Source of the DNA: Cetobacterium sp050033475
GTDB taxonomy: Bacteria > Fusobacteriota > Fusobacteriia > Fusobacteriales > Fusobacteriaceae
Direction of reading: 5' to 3'
Length of the DNA: 64,000 nt
Assembly (NCBI RefSeq): GCF_050033475.1
Contig: NZ_CP188319.1
Coordinates: forward strand, 992,001-1,056,000
Positions 1-9,369 of this stretch are shown piece after piece (position 1 is the stretch's first letter; every line of letters starts with the position of its first letter). A program made the position numbers and the translations under genes. The notes beneath the pieces are model-generated. The model was given only the letters and a program-made list of their open reading frames with translations. It had not been told where the DNA came from and searched no databases.

Positions 1-435
1 AACTATTTAGAGATGGATGTTCCACGTAACTTAGTATTTTCTAAGGAAAAAAGTAAAATAGTTTTAAATAATGAAAAGGGATTGACAACAATAACTTCAA
101 AAACTATGGATGGAGACTTAAATACAGAAATTTTAAATTTAAATGTTGATGTAAAAATAGTAAATAAGAATAAAAATGGAGAAATAACAACGTTAACTTC
201 AAATAAAGCTATTGTAAAAAATAAAGAAAATATTGTAGACTTATTAGGAGATGTTATAGCGGATAATGCAAAAGCAACAATTGATGCAGATTCAGCAATT
301 TATAATACTAATACCAATAAAATTAAAGCCAAGGGGAATGTATTCATAAATTACAAAACAAATGATAATGCTAACACAGGAACACTTATGAAAGTCCCAG
401 AAAAGGATGCTTATAAAAATTTCATGAAACAATAA
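1..435 (+). CDS. LptA/LptC (OstA)-like LPS transport protein, C-terminal part
   Basis: The reading frame is open from the window edge (N-Y-L-E before the first Met at 13), so the gene starts upstream and only the last 144 residues are visible. They are a run of short beta-strand-like repeats (…NKAIVKNKENIVDLLGDV…, …AKGNVFINY…), typical of the OstA/LptC beta-jellyroll that carries lipopolysaccharide across the periplasm. It lies 10 bases before lptB, the usual lptA-lptB or lptC-lptA-lptB order. LptA and LptC cannot be told apart from this fragment; position next to lptB slightly favours LptA. Confidence 0.75.
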   Translation, partial: NYLEMDVPRNLVFSKEKSKIVLNNEKGLTTITSKTMDGDLNTEILNLNVDVKIVNKNKNGEITTLTSNKAIVKNKENIVDLLGDVIADNAKATIDADSAIYNTNTNKIKAKGNVFINYKTNDNANTGTLMKVPEKDAYKNFMKQ

Positions 436-445
436 GGAGAATTAT

Positions 446-1171
446 ATGATTAGTATAGTAGCTCAGGATCTGTGTAAAAGTTATAAAAAAAGACAGGTTG
501 TAAAAAATGTTAGTTTAGAGGTAAAAAAGGGAGAAATAGTTGGGTTATTGGGTCCTAATGGTGCTGGAAAAACTACAACATTTTATATGATAACAGGAAT
601 AGTAAAACCAGATTCTGGAAGTGTTTATTGTAATGATGAAGATATTACAAAATTTCCAATGTATAAAAGAGCTAATTTAGGGATTGGTTACTTAGCTCAA
701 GAGCCATCAATATTTAGAAATATGACAGTGGAGGAGAATATCTTATCAATACTTGAAATGAAAAAAATTCCAAAGGAAGAGAGAATTGAAAAGATGGAAA
801 ATCTTTTGGAGGAATTTAAATTAACCCATGTGGCAAAATCTATGGGTTATGCTCTTTCAGGAGGAGAGAGAAGAAGAGTAGAGATAGCAAGAACAATTGC
901 TAATGATCCAGATTTTATTTTACTAGATGAACCCTTTGCAGGGGTAGATCCAATAGCCGTAGAAGATATTCAACAAATCATAAGATATTTAAAGGCTAGA
1001 GGATTGGGAATATTAATAACAGATCATTCTGTTAGAGAAACTTTAAGTATTACAGAAAAAGCTTATATAATGGCCAATGGAGAAGTTTTAATTAGTGGAA
1101 CGCCAGAGGAAATAGCACAAAATGAAACAGCTAAAAAAATCTATCTAGGGGAAAACTTTAAGTTAGATTAA
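446..1171 (+). CDS. lptB: LPS export ABC transporter ATP-binding protein LptB
   Basis: This is the cytoplasmic ATPase of the LptB2FG complex, which extracts LPS from the inner membrane. The 241-residue protein is standard for LptB. Walker A is GPNGAGKTT (about residues 36-44), the signature is LSGGERRR (about 138-145), and Walker B with its following loop is LLDEPFAGVDP, the LptB form. AAGGAG precedes the ATG. It follows an lptA-like gene by 10 bases, and its membrane partners lptF and lptG lie about 8 kb downstream. Confidence 0.95.
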   Translation: MISIVAQDLCKSYKKRQVVKNVSLEVKKGEIVGLLGPNGAGKTTTFYMITGIVKPDSGSVYCNDEDITKFPMYKRANLGIGYLAQEPSIFRNMTVEENILSILEMKKIPKEERIEKMENLLEEFKLTHVAKSMGYALSGGERRRVEIARTIANDPDFILLDEPFAGVDPIAVEDIQQIIRYLKARGLGILITDHSVRETLSITEKAYIMANGEVLISGTPEEIAQNETAKKIYLGENFKLD

Positions 1172-1203
1172 AAATAAAATAATTAAAATATATGGAGGAA
1201 TTT

Positions 1204-3813
1204 ATGCTTACAGGAAATGAAATCAGACAAAAATTCATTGAATTTTTCGAAAGTAAAAAGCACAAACATTTTGAAAGTGCATCATTAATACCAGATGATC
1301 CGACATTACTTTTAACAGTTGCGGGAATGGTACCATTTAAACCTTATTTTTTAGGACAAAAGGAAGCTCCGTGTCCAAGAGTAACAACATACCAAAAATG
1401 TATAAGAACAAATGACCTTGAAAATGTTGGAAGAACAGCAAGACATCATACATTTTTTGAAATGTTAGGAAATTTCTCATTTGGAGATTATTTTAAAAAA
1501 GAGGCTATTGTATGGTCTTGGGAATTTATAACAGAGGTTTTAAAGTTAGATAAAGAAAAATTATGGATATCTGTATTTGAAACTGATGATGAAGCAGAAG
1601 AGATTTGGATGAAAGAATGTAATTTTCCAAAGGAAAGAATAGTAAGAATGGGAGAATCTGAAAACTGGTGGGCAGCTGGACCTACAGGTTCTTGTGGACC
1701 ATCTTCAGAAATTCATGTGGATTTAGGAGTAGCTTATGGAGGAGATGAAAACTCTAAATTAGGTGATGAAGGAACAGATAATCGTTTTATCGAAATATGG
1801 AACTTAGTTTTCACAGAGTGGAATAGAATGGAAGATGGAAGTTTACAACCATTACCTAAGAAAAATATAGATACAGGTGCGGGATTAGAAAGAGTTGCAG
1901 CTATGGTTCAAGGAAAATCAAATAACTTTGAAACAGATTTACTATTCCCATTAGTAGAAGCAGCAGGAAAATTAACTGGAACTACATATGGAGATTCACC
2001 TGAGAAAAACTTTTCACTAAAAGTAATAACAGATCATGCAAGAGCAGTAACATTCTTAATCAATGATGGAGTTATTCCTTCAAATGAAGGTAGAGGATAT
2101 GTTTTAAGAAGAATTTTAAGAAGAGCTGTAAGACATGGAAGATTATTAGGAACAACAGATTTATTTATGTATAAAATGGTAGATGAAGTTGTAAAACTAA
2201 TGGAAGAAGCATATCCAGACTTAAGAGAAAACTTAGACCATATTAAAAAAGTTGTAAAAATTGAAGAAGAAAAATTCTCAAATACTTTAGATCAAGGAAT
2301 TCAACTTGTGACAAATGAGATTAACATGGCTAAGGAAAAAGGAGAAAATAAACTATCGGGAGAAGTTACTTTTAAATTATACGATACTTATGGATTCCCT
2401 TATGAATTAACAGAAGAAATTTGTGAAGAAATGAATGTAGAAGTTTCTAAGGAAGAATTTGTTCAAAAAATGGAAGAGCAGAGAGCGAAAGCTAGAGCAG
2501 CAAGAACTGTTGTAATGGAAAAGGGACAGGATTCATTTATTGAAGAATTCTATGATAAACATGGAACTACAACTTTTGATGGATATCAATTATTAAGTGA
2601 AGAGGCAAAATTATTACACGTTAGAAATATTGAAGATAATAAATATGCTTTAATTTTCGATAGAACACCTTTCTATGCAGAGGCTGGAGGACAGGAAGCT
2701 GATCACGGAACAATAGAAGGAAATGGAGTTTTTGCAAAAGTTATAGATGTTCAAAAGCAAAAAGAAATTTATACACATACAGTAATCGTTGAAAATGGTG
2801 AAGATAATTTAAATACAGATTTAATGTTCTTATTAACTGTGGATGGAGTAAGAAGAAGTGAAATAGGAAAGAATCATACAGCTACTCACTTATTACATAA
2901 AGCTCTAAAAATGGTTTTAGGATCTCATGTACAACAGGCAGGATCAGCTGTAGGTGCAGATAGATTAAGATTTGACTTTAATCATTACGAGGGATTAACA
3001 GAAAAAGAATTATTAGAAGTAGAAAAAATAGTAAATACTGAAATTGCAAATGCTTTACCAGTATCAGTTGAAAATATGACTATGGATGAAGCAAAAGCAA
3101 AGGGAGCAACAGCTTTATTTGGAGACAAATATGGAAATACTGTAAGAGTTGTTTCAGTTGGAGATTTTTCTATGGAACTTTGTGGTGGAACACATATAGA
3201 TAATATTTCTAAAGTTGGATTATTTAAAATAGTATCTGAAGCAGGGGTAGCAGCAGGAGTAAGAAGAATTGAAGCTCAAACAGGATTTAAGGCATATGAG
3301 TCAGTTGTTTCTATGGAAAAATTAGTTAAAAATGTAGCAAAAACTTTAAAAACAGATGCTAATAAATTAGAAGAAAGATCTGAAAAGATAATGGATGAAA
3401 TGAAAGAGTTAAGCAAGGAAATAGAAGCGTTAAAAGCTAAAGTTGCAACTTTTGAAGCTAATTCATTATTTGAAAATATAGAAGAAATCAATGGAATCAA
3501 AGTTTTAGTTCAAGATTTCAAAGACAAAGATGCAGATTCATTAAGAGAAATAATAGATAAAGCTAAAGATAAGCTAGGATCTTGTATTGTTGCTTTAGGA
3601 GCAGATAATGATAAAGCTATATTTGCAGTTGGGGTAACAAAGGATTTAATATCTAAAGTTAAAGCAGGAGATTTAGTAAGAGAAGCAGCTAAAGTAGCAG
3701 GAGGAAATGGTGGAGGAAGACCAGATTTTGCTCAAGCTGGAGGAAAAGACGGTGCTAAAGTTAAAGAAGCTTTAGAATTAATTAAAAATATGCTAAAAGA
3801 AAATTTAAAGTAA
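1204..3813 (+). CDS. alaS: Alanine--tRNA ligase
   Basis: This enzyme charges tRNA-Ala and hydrolyses mischarged Ser- and Gly-tRNA-Ala. The 869-residue protein has the class II core (TYQKCIRTNDLENVGRTARHH, FFEMLGNFSFGDY), the editing-domain zinc motif in NHTATHLLHKAL and CGGTH, and a C-Ala domain ending in GGNGGGRPDFAQAGG. The first in-frame ATG, at 1192, lies inside the Shine-Dalgarno sequence (ATGGAGGAA). The ATG at 1204 follows GGAGG at normal spacing and gives the usual MLTGNEIRQKF start, so I use it. It is co-directional with lptB and ruvX, with short gaps. Confidence 0.97.
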   Translation: MLTGNEIRQKFIEFFESKKHKHFESASLIPDDPTLLLTVAGMVPFKPYFLGQKEAPCPRVTTYQKCIRTNDLENVGRTARHHTFFEMLGNFSFGDYFKKEAIVWSWEFITEVLKLDKEKLWISVFETDDEAEEIWMKECNFPKERIVRMGESENWWAAGPTGSCGPSSEIHVDLGVAYGGDENSKLGDEGTDNRFIEIWNLVFTEWNRMEDGSLQPLPKKNIDTGAGLERVAAMVQGKSNNFETDLLFPLVEAAGKLTGTTYGDSPEKNFSLKVITDHARAVTFLINDGVIPSNEGRGYVLRRILRRAVRHGRLLGTTDLFMYKMVDEVVKLMEEAYPDLRENLDHIKKVVKIEEEKFSNTLDQGIQLVTNEINMAKEKGENKLSGEVTFKLYDTYGFPYELTEEICEEMNVEVSKEEFVQKMEEQRAKARAARTVVMEKGQDSFIEEFYDKHGTTTFDGYQLLSEEAKLLHVRNIEDNKYALIFDRTPFYAEAGGQEADHGTIEGNGVFAKVIDVQKQKEIYTHTVIVENGEDNLNTDLMFLLTVDGVRRSEIGKNHTATHLLHKALKMVLGSHVQQAGSAVGADRLRFDFNHYEGLTEKELLEVEKIVNTEIANALPVSVENMTMDEAKAKGATALFGDKYGNTVRVVSVGDFSMELCGGTHIDNISKVGLFKIVSEAGVAAGVRRIEAQTGFKAYESVVSMEKLVKNVAKTLKTDANKLEERSEKIMDEMKELSKEIEALKAKVATFEANSLFENIEEINGIKVLVQDFKDKDADSLREIIDKAKDKLGSCIVALGADNDKAIFAVGVTKDLISKVKAGDLVREAAKVAGGNGGGRPDFAQAGGKDGAKVKEALELIKNMLKENLK

Positions 3814-3838
3814 TAAATAAAAATAAAAGAGGTATAGG

Positions 3839-4261
3839 ATGAATTATAAAAAATACCTTGCCCTAGATGTGGGAGATGTAAGAATTGGTGTGGCTAGATC
3901 TGATATAATGGGGATGCTAGCCTCCCCTCTAGAGGTTATAGATAGGAAAAAAACAAAAGCAGTTAAAAGAGTAGCAGAACTTTGCAAAGAGGAAAATACT
4001 AAGTCATTAGTAGTGGGTATTCCTAAAAGTTTAGATGGTACAGAAAAGAGACAAGCTGAAAAGGTAAGAGAGTTTATTGGAAAATTGCATAAAGAAATTG
4101 AGGGGTTAGAAATAATAGAGATTGATGAGAGACTTTCTACTGTATCTGCAGATAGAATGTTGAATGAGACTTCTATAAAAGGAGCCAAAGAAAAAAGAAA
4201 AGTTGTGGATAAAATAGCAGCAGCAATAATATTACAAACTTTTCTAGATATGAAAAAATAA
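3839..4261 (+). CDS. ruvX: Holliday junction resolvase-like RuvX (YqgF)
   Basis: RuvX/YqgF is an RNase H-fold nuclease implicated in 16S rRNA 5' end maturation and resolvase-type reactions. The 140-residue length is normal. The first acidic residue lies in YLALDVGDVRIGVA (D10), the second in VVGIPKSLDGT/EIDERLST, and the last near VVDKIAAAIILQTFLD. It sits 25 bases after alaS and 18 bases before secD. AlaS-RuvX adjacency is common in Firmicutes-like gene orders. Confidence 0.92.
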   Translation: MNYKKYLALDVGDVRIGVARSDIMGMLASPLEVIDRKKTKAVKRVAELCKEENTKSLVVGIPKSLDGTEKRQAEKVREFIGKLHKEIEGLEIIEIDERLSTVSADRMLNETSIKGAKEKRKVVDKIAAAIILQTFLDMKK

Positions 4262-4279
4262 GGGAGATTTGGAGGGAAG

Positions 4280-5500
4280 ATGAAGTCAAAGTTATTAATT
4301 AAATTATTAATAGTGGTAGGAATCTTATTTGGAGCATGTTGGTTAACCTTTGTAAAACCTACTAAACTAGGATTGGATTTAAAGGGTGGAGTATATGTGG
4401 TTTTAGAAGCAGAACCTGAAAATGGAATTCCTTTAGATGAGACTGCAATGAATAGATTAATAGAGGTTTTAGATAGAAGAATAAATGGACTTGGAGTTGC
4501 AGAATCTTTAGTACAAAAAGCAGGATCCGATAGAGTAATTATAGAATTACCAGGAATTCATAATGCTGACCAAGCTATTAATATGATAGGTAAAACAGCT
4601 TTAATGGAATTTAAATTAATGGATGACAAAGGTGAATTAGGGCCAACTCTATTAACAGGAGCAGCTTTAAAAAAGGCAGAAGTTTCTTATGATAATTTAG
4701 GAAGACCTCAAATTCAATTTGAAATGACAAATGATGGTGCTATAGCCTTTGCAAAAATAACAAGAGAAAATATAGGTAAAAGATTAGCAATTACTTTAGA
4801 TGGAGCAGTACAAACAGCTCCAATGATAAATAGTGAAATCCCAAGTGGAAATGGAGTAATTACAGGAAATTACACAGTTGAAGAAGCTAAGGGAACAGCT
4901 ACTCTTTTAAATGCAGGAGCTTTACCTGTTAAGGCTAAAATTGTTGAAACAAGAACAATTGGAGCTTCCCTAGGAGATGAATCTATAGCACAAAGTAAAA
5001 AAGCAGCGGTATTAGCTATGGCATTAATAGGTATTTTTATGTTTATTTTTTACAGATTACCAGGTTTAGTTGCAGATTTAGCTTTATTAAGTTTTGGAGT
5101 AATTACTTTTGGAGCGTTGAATTTTATAGATGCAACATTAACTTTACCAGGAATAGCTGGTTTAATATTATCAGCAGGAATGGCAGTAGATGCTAACGTA
5201 ATCATATTTGAGAGAATAAAAGAGGAATTAAGATTAGGAAATTCAGTCAATGGTGCTATTGATGCAGGATTTAGTAAAGGTTTTTCTTCAATACTAGATT
5301 CAAATATGACAACACTAATTATAACTATAATTTTATTTACATTTGGAACAGGATCTGTAAAAGGATTTGCTGTAACCCTAACAATAGGAGTTGTTGCATC
5401 AATGTTTACTGCAATAACAATAACAAAATTATTCTTACAAATATTTGTAAGTGTCTTTAAGGTTACAAAGCCTGAATTATTTGGTGTTAGGGGGAAATAA
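4280..5500 (+). CDS. secD: Protein translocase subunit SecD
   Basis: SecD works with SecF to use the proton or sodium gradient in late steps of Sec-dependent export. The 406-residue protein has an N-terminal membrane helix, the LGLDLKGGVYVVLE motif, a periplasmic P1 region and a C-terminal RND-like block of five helices with LPGIAGLILSAGMAVDANVIIFERIKEEL, the family signature. It is shorter than E. coli SecD (615 aa) but typical for Firmicutes and Fusobacteria. SecF follows one base after its stop codon, so the pair is translated together. Confidence 0.96.
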   Translation: MKSKLLIKLLIVVGILFGACWLTFVKPTKLGLDLKGGVYVVLEAEPENGIPLDETAMNRLIEVLDRRINGLGVAESLVQKAGSDRVIIELPGIHNADQAINMIGKTALMEFKLMDDKGELGPTLLTGAALKKAEVSYDNLGRPQIQFEMTNDGAIAFAKITRENIGKRLAITLDGAVQTAPMINSEIPSGNGVITGNYTVEEAKGTATLLNAGALPVKAKIVETRTIGASLGDESIAQSKKAAVLAMALIGIFMFIFYRLPGLVADLALLSFGVITFGALNFIDATLTLPGIAGLILSAGMAVDANVIIFERIKEELRLGNSVNGAIDAGFSKGFSSILDSNMTTLIITIILFTFGTGSVKGFAVTLTIGVVASMFTAITITKLFLQIFVSVFKVTKPELFGVRGK

Positions 5501-5501
5501 T

Positions 5502-6437
5502 ATGACATTAGAAGTTATAAAAAATGCAAAAAAATGGGTAGGATTATCAGTAATATTAGTTATAATATCATTAGGAATATTATTATTTAAAGGATTTAAC
5601 TATGGAATAGATTTTACTGGTGGAAATTTATATCAACTTAAATTTAATAATCCAATTCAATTAACAACAGTAAATAGTTATTTAGATGGTTTATCTAAAG
5701 AATTTCCTCAATTACATCCAAGAAGTAGAAAAGTACAAATATCTGAAGGAAATAATGTTATAATAAGAACCCAGGAAATGAATGAAAATGAACAAAATGC
5801 ATTTCTTAAGGATTTAAATGGACTTGGGCAATATCAAATAGAAAAAACAGATAAAGTTGGTGCAAGTATTGGAGAAGAATTAAAATCTTCAGCTTTATTA
5901 GCTTTAGGAATAGGTGGAGTTTTAATAGTTTTATATATAACTTTAAGATTTGAATTTAAATTTGCAATAGCAGCTATAATTTCTTTATTCCATGATTTAA
6001 TAATAGCTGTTGCAGTAATATCTTTATTGGGATATGAAATAAATTCACCATTTATAGCTGCAGTTTTAACAATTCTAGGATATTCGATTAATGATACCAT
6101 TGTTGTTTTTGATAGAATAAGAGAAAGTTTAAAGAAAAAATCAGATTATACCTTTGGTGAAATTTTAAATAGAAGTATGAATCAAGTAATGATGAGATCT
6201 ATAAATACATCTTTAACAACTTTATTTGCAGTAATAGCTATTTTAGTATTTGGAGGAGATAGTTTAAGAACATTTATAACTACTCTTTTATTTGGTATTT
6301 TAGCAGGTACATATTCATCAATTTTCTTAGCAACACCATTAGTTTATTTCTTTGAGAAGAAAAGAGATGAAATATATGAACCAAAACATGATCATCATCA
6401 TGATGACTCAAATAATGAAGACAAAATATTAGTATAG
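5502..6437 (+). CDS. secF: Protein translocase subunit SecF
   Basis: SecF is the partner of SecD in the SecDF export accessory complex. The 311-residue protein has an N-terminal helix, FNYGIDFTGGNLYQL (the D/GG motif), and a helical bundle containing LTILGYSINDTIVVFDRIRE, the SecF signature. The ATG at 5502 is preceded by AGGGGG; a longer upstream frame lies inside secD and is not likely used. The C-terminus is His/Asp-rich (KHDHHHDDSNNED), an unusual but plausible acidic tail. A strong terminator follows. Confidence 0.95.
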   Translation: MTLEVIKNAKKWVGLSVILVIISLGILLFKGFNYGIDFTGGNLYQLKFNNPIQLTTVNSYLDGLSKEFPQLHPRSRKVQISEGNNVIIRTQEMNENEQNAFLKDLNGLGQYQIEKTDKVGASIGEELKSSALLALGIGGVLIVLYITLRFEFKFAIAAIISLFHDLIIAVAVISLLGYEINSPFIAAVLTILGYSINDTIVVFDRIRESLKKKSDYTFGEILNRSMNQVMMRSINTSLTTLFAVIAILVFGGDSLRTFITTLLFGILAGTYSSIFLATPLVYFFEKKRDEIYEPKHDHHHDDSNNEDKILV

Positions 6438-6447
6438 AGATGAAAAA

Positions 6448-6478
6448 AGCCATCCTTTCTAGGATGGCTTCCTCTTCT
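6448..6478 (+). terminator. Rho-independent terminator after secF
   Basis: A perfect 9-base-pair stem, AGCCATCCT/AGGATGGCT, with a TTCT loop is followed by a T/C-rich tail (TCCTCTTCTT). It lies 10 bases after the secF stop and 27 bases before alr, so it closes the alaS-ruvX-secDF unit. The tail is not a pure T run, so read-through into alr is possible. Confidence 0.8.
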
Positions 6479-6505
6479 TAAAGGAACTTGGAGGTAAAGG
6501 AACAA

Positions 6506-7618
6506 ATGAGAGCATGGGCAGAAATAAATCTTGATAATTTAGCATATAATATAGAAAAAATAAAAAAATTTTCTAAAAATAGAGAAATTATGGCTATAAT
6601 AAAAGCAGATGCATATGGAATGGGTGCTGTTACAATAGCCGAAGAGTTATCTACCTTAGGAATAAAAGATTTCGGGGTTTCCTCTGTGGAAGAGGGAATA
6701 GAGTTAAGGAATCATAATATAAAAGGCAATATTCTCATACTAGCTGGGGTATATGATGAAGAATTATCTTTAGTAAGAAGATATGGGTTAGAAGTTGCAG
6801 TAACTAATTTTTCTCAATTAAAATTATTTACTAAAAATCAAGATATACCTTTACATTTAAAGATAGATACTGGAATGGGAAGAGTAGGATTTTCTTTAGA
6901 AGAAGCTGAAGAGGCCTTAAAGTTTTCAAAGGAGAAAAAGTTAAATTTAGTAGGTATTTATTCACATCTATCAGTTGCAGATGAAAACCAAGAGGAATCT
7001 CATAATTATACTTTAAATCAATTGGATAAATTTAAGATTTTTGAAGAGGAGAAAAGTATAAGACATATTCATATATTAAATAGCGGTGGAATTTTAAAGT
7101 ATAGTAACTCAAGTAATAGTAATATGGTTAGAGCTGGAATAATACTTTATGGAGTATATGGAGAGGGTCCTATAAAACAATTAAAAAGAGTTTTTACTTT
7201 AAAAAGTAGAATTCTTTTTATAAAAACTCTTCAAGAGGATATGGATATTTCCTATGGAAGAGTTGGAAAAGGTCATAAGGATGATATTATAGCAACAATT
7301 TCTATTGGATATGCAGACGGTTTCAGAAGAGAATTTTCTAATGTGGGAACTGTAGAAATTCAAGGAGTTAAATGTAAAGTTGTTGGAAAAGTATGTATGG
7401 ATATGACTATGGTACAAATACCTAAGGAGTTAGCTTCGAGGGTAAAAATAGGAGATGAAGTTATAGTTATTGGTGAAGATATCTATGAAAAATCTCAAAG
7501 TATAGGAATTTCAATATATGAAATGTTTACAGGGCTTAGTAGAAGAGTAAGTAGAGTTTATATAAAAAATGGAATTCCAAAGCCTCATATAATTAATAAT
7601 TTAATAGGAACGATTTAA
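6506..7618 (+). CDS. alr: Alanine racemase
   Basis: This PLP enzyme interconverts L- and D-alanine for peptidoglycan. The 370-residue length is standard. The PLP lysine lies in IIKADAYGMG near the N-terminus (about residue 33), the second catalytic region is the C-terminal CMDMTMVQIP block, and ISIGYADGFRR is a conserved Alr motif. I use the ATG at 6506, 11 bases after GGAGG, giving MRAWAEINLDN. The in-frame TTG at 6488 overlaps the Shine-Dalgarno sequence. It is followed closely by an RNA methyltransferase gene. Confidence 0.95.
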   Translation: MRAWAEINLDNLAYNIEKIKKFSKNREIMAIIKADAYGMGAVTIAEELSTLGIKDFGVSSVEEGIELRNHNIKGNILILAGVYDEELSLVRRYGLEVAVTNFSQLKLFTKNQDIPLHLKIDTGMGRVGFSLEEAEEALKFSKEKKLNLVGIYSHLSVADENQEESHNYTLNQLDKFKIFEEEKSIRHIHILNSGGILKYSNSSNSNMVRAGIILYGVYGEGPIKQLKRVFTLKSRILFIKTLQEDMDISYGRVGKGHKDDIIATISIGYADGFRREFSNVGTVEIQGVKCKVVGKVCMDMTMVQIPKELASRVKIGDEVIVIGEDIYEKSQSIGISIYEMFTGLSRRVSRVYIKNGIPKPHIINNLIGTI

Positions 7619-7630
7619 GAAAGGAATTTT

Positions 7631-8812
7631 ATGGCAAGAATAATATTAGAGAGCGGTAAAGAAAAAAAAGTTAGAAATTTTTATCCGAATATTTTTAAGG
7701 ATGATATACAATCAATATTAGGAACAGTTACAACAGGAGATGTTGTGGATGTTTGTACAACAGATGGAGAATTTGTAGCGAAGGGATATGTAACTGAAGG
7801 GACTAGTGCTTTTGTTAGAGTTCTTACAACAAAGGATGTTCCAGTAGACAAGAAATTAATACAGGAAAAAATAAAAAGAGCTTATGAGAAAAGAAAGCAT
7901 TTATTTGAAGAGACAAATTGTGTTAGAGCATTTTATTCTGAAGCAGATGGAATACCTGGATTAATAATTGATAAATTTGATAAATATGTATCTGTACAAT
8001 TTAGAAATTCAGGTGTAGAGGCTTTTAAACAAGATATAATAAATGCAATAAAGAAAATAATGAAGCCAAAAGGAATATATGAAAGAAGTGACGTTGAAAA
8101 TAGAACTCACGAAGGTGTAGATCAAGTTACTGGTGTAATATATGGAGAGATTCCTGAGAGAATAGTTATGGAAGATAATGATCTAAAGTATTATATAGAT
8201 ATAATTGATGGACAAAAAACTGGTTTTTTCTTAGATCAAAGAGATTCTAGAAAATTTATCAGAAAATATTTAACAAAGGATAGTAAGTTTTTAGATGTAT
8301 TTTCAAGTAGCGGTGGATTTTCTGTAGCAGCTTTAAAAGAGGGATGTCAAAAAGTTGTCGCTATAGATAAGGATGCCCATGCACTTGAGTTATGTAGAGA
8401 AAATTATGAGTTGAATGAGTTTGAAACAACTTTTGAAACAATGGAAGGAGATGCTTTCTTATTACTAAAAACATTAGCTAATAGAGAAGAAAAGTATGAT
8501 GTTATAACATTAGATCCTCCATCCTTAATAAAGAGAAAAACAGATATTCATAGAGGAAGAGATTTCTTCTACGATTTATGTGATGATAGTTTTAAGTTAA
8601 TTAAAGATGGGGGAATATTAGGAATAATAACTTGTGCCTATCATATTGGATTACAGGATTTAATAGAAGTTACAAGAATGGCAGCTTCTAAAAATGGAAA
8701 ATTACTTCAAGTAATTGGAGTTAATTACCAACCAGAAGATCATCCATGGATTCTTCATGTACCAGAATCATTATATTTAAAAGCTTTATGGGTAAAAGTT
8801 GTAGAAAATTAA
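7631..8812 (+). CDS. Class I SAM-dependent rRNA (cytosine-C5)-methyltransferase, RlmI family
   Basis: This 393-residue protein has an N-terminal PUA-type RNA-binding region (VDVCTTDGEFVAKGYV), a central RlmI-type region with DGIPGLIIDKF, then a Rossmann SAM domain with KFLDVFSSSGGFSVAAL (motif I) and TLDPPSLIKRK (motif IV). The E. coli homologue RlmI methylates C1962 of 23S rRNA. FFLDQRDSR is conserved in the RlmI/RlmK group. The exact target base here is inferred from the family. It starts 12 bases after alr. Confidence 0.88.
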   Translation: MARIILESGKEKKVRNFYPNIFKDDIQSILGTVTTGDVVDVCTTDGEFVAKGYVTEGTSAFVRVLTTKDVPVDKKLIQEKIKRAYEKRKHLFEETNCVRAFYSEADGIPGLIIDKFDKYVSVQFRNSGVEAFKQDIINAIKKIMKPKGIYERSDVENRTHEGVDQVTGVIYGEIPERIVMEDNDLKYYIDIIDGQKTGFFLDQRDSRKFIRKYLTKDSKFLDVFSSSGGFSVAALKEGCQKVVAIDKDAHALELCRENYELNEFETTFETMEGDAFLLLKTLANREEKYDVITLDPPSLIKRKTDIHRGRDFFYDLCDDSFKLIKDGGILGIITCAYHIGLQDLIEVTRMAASKNGKLLQVIGVNYQPEDHPWILHVPESLYLKALWVKVVEN

Positions 8813-8826
8813 TTTAGGGAGGAAAT

Positions 8827-9360
8827 ATGTATATAGATATAGTTGTTGCTGTAATAATATTCTTTGCTACAGTATTTGGTCTTAAGAATGGTTTTTTTGT
8901 AGAATTCTTTTCAATATTTGGTGTGGTTATTAATTTTATTTTAGCAAAAAAAATAACTCCAATTATAATAGAAAAATTTTCCATGCTAAATAACAATAAC
9001 AACTATATTTCTGTTTATATGGGAACATTCTGGGTTTTATATATAATATTAGGAATATTTATATATTTTATAACAACCTTCTTAAAATCACAGAGTAAAA
9101 ATTTTATAAGCAGAATATTAGGGGGAGTTCTAGGATTTTTAAAAGGTGCTGTTTTAGTTGCAGTAGCTTTAGTTATATATAATTTTGTTTCATCAAGATA
9201 TCCATCAGTGGAGAAATATTCACAGGGAAGCCAAATCAATAAAATATTTATTGAAAATGCTTCTTATTTAGAAGAATATGTTCCTCATGAATTTAAAGAT
9301 AAATTGAAAGAAATAAAGGATGGAGAGCTTTTAAATAAGTATTTTAATAAACTTGTATAG
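8827..9360 (+). CDS. CvpA family membrane protein
   Basis: A 177-residue protein with four predicted membrane segments and the CvpA/colicin-V-production family layout: an N-terminal IDIVVAVIIFFATVFGLKNG with the family's conserved D, then LGGVLGFLKGAVLVAVAL in the third helix. CvpA proteins are linked to envelope integrity and bile or colicin tolerance, but their biochemical activity is not established. It sits 14 bases after the methyltransferase gene and 9 bases before lptF, in a run of envelope genes. Confidence 0.8.
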   Translation: MYIDIVVAVIIFFATVFGLKNGFFVEFFSIFGVVINFILAKKITPIIIEKFSMLNNNNNYISVYMGTFWVLYIILGIFIYFITTFLKSQSKNFISRILGGVLGFLKGAVLVAVALVIYNFVSSRYPSVEKYSQGSQINKIFIENASYLEEYVPHEFKDKLKEIKDGELLNKYFNKLV

Positions 9361-9369
9361 GAGAAACAT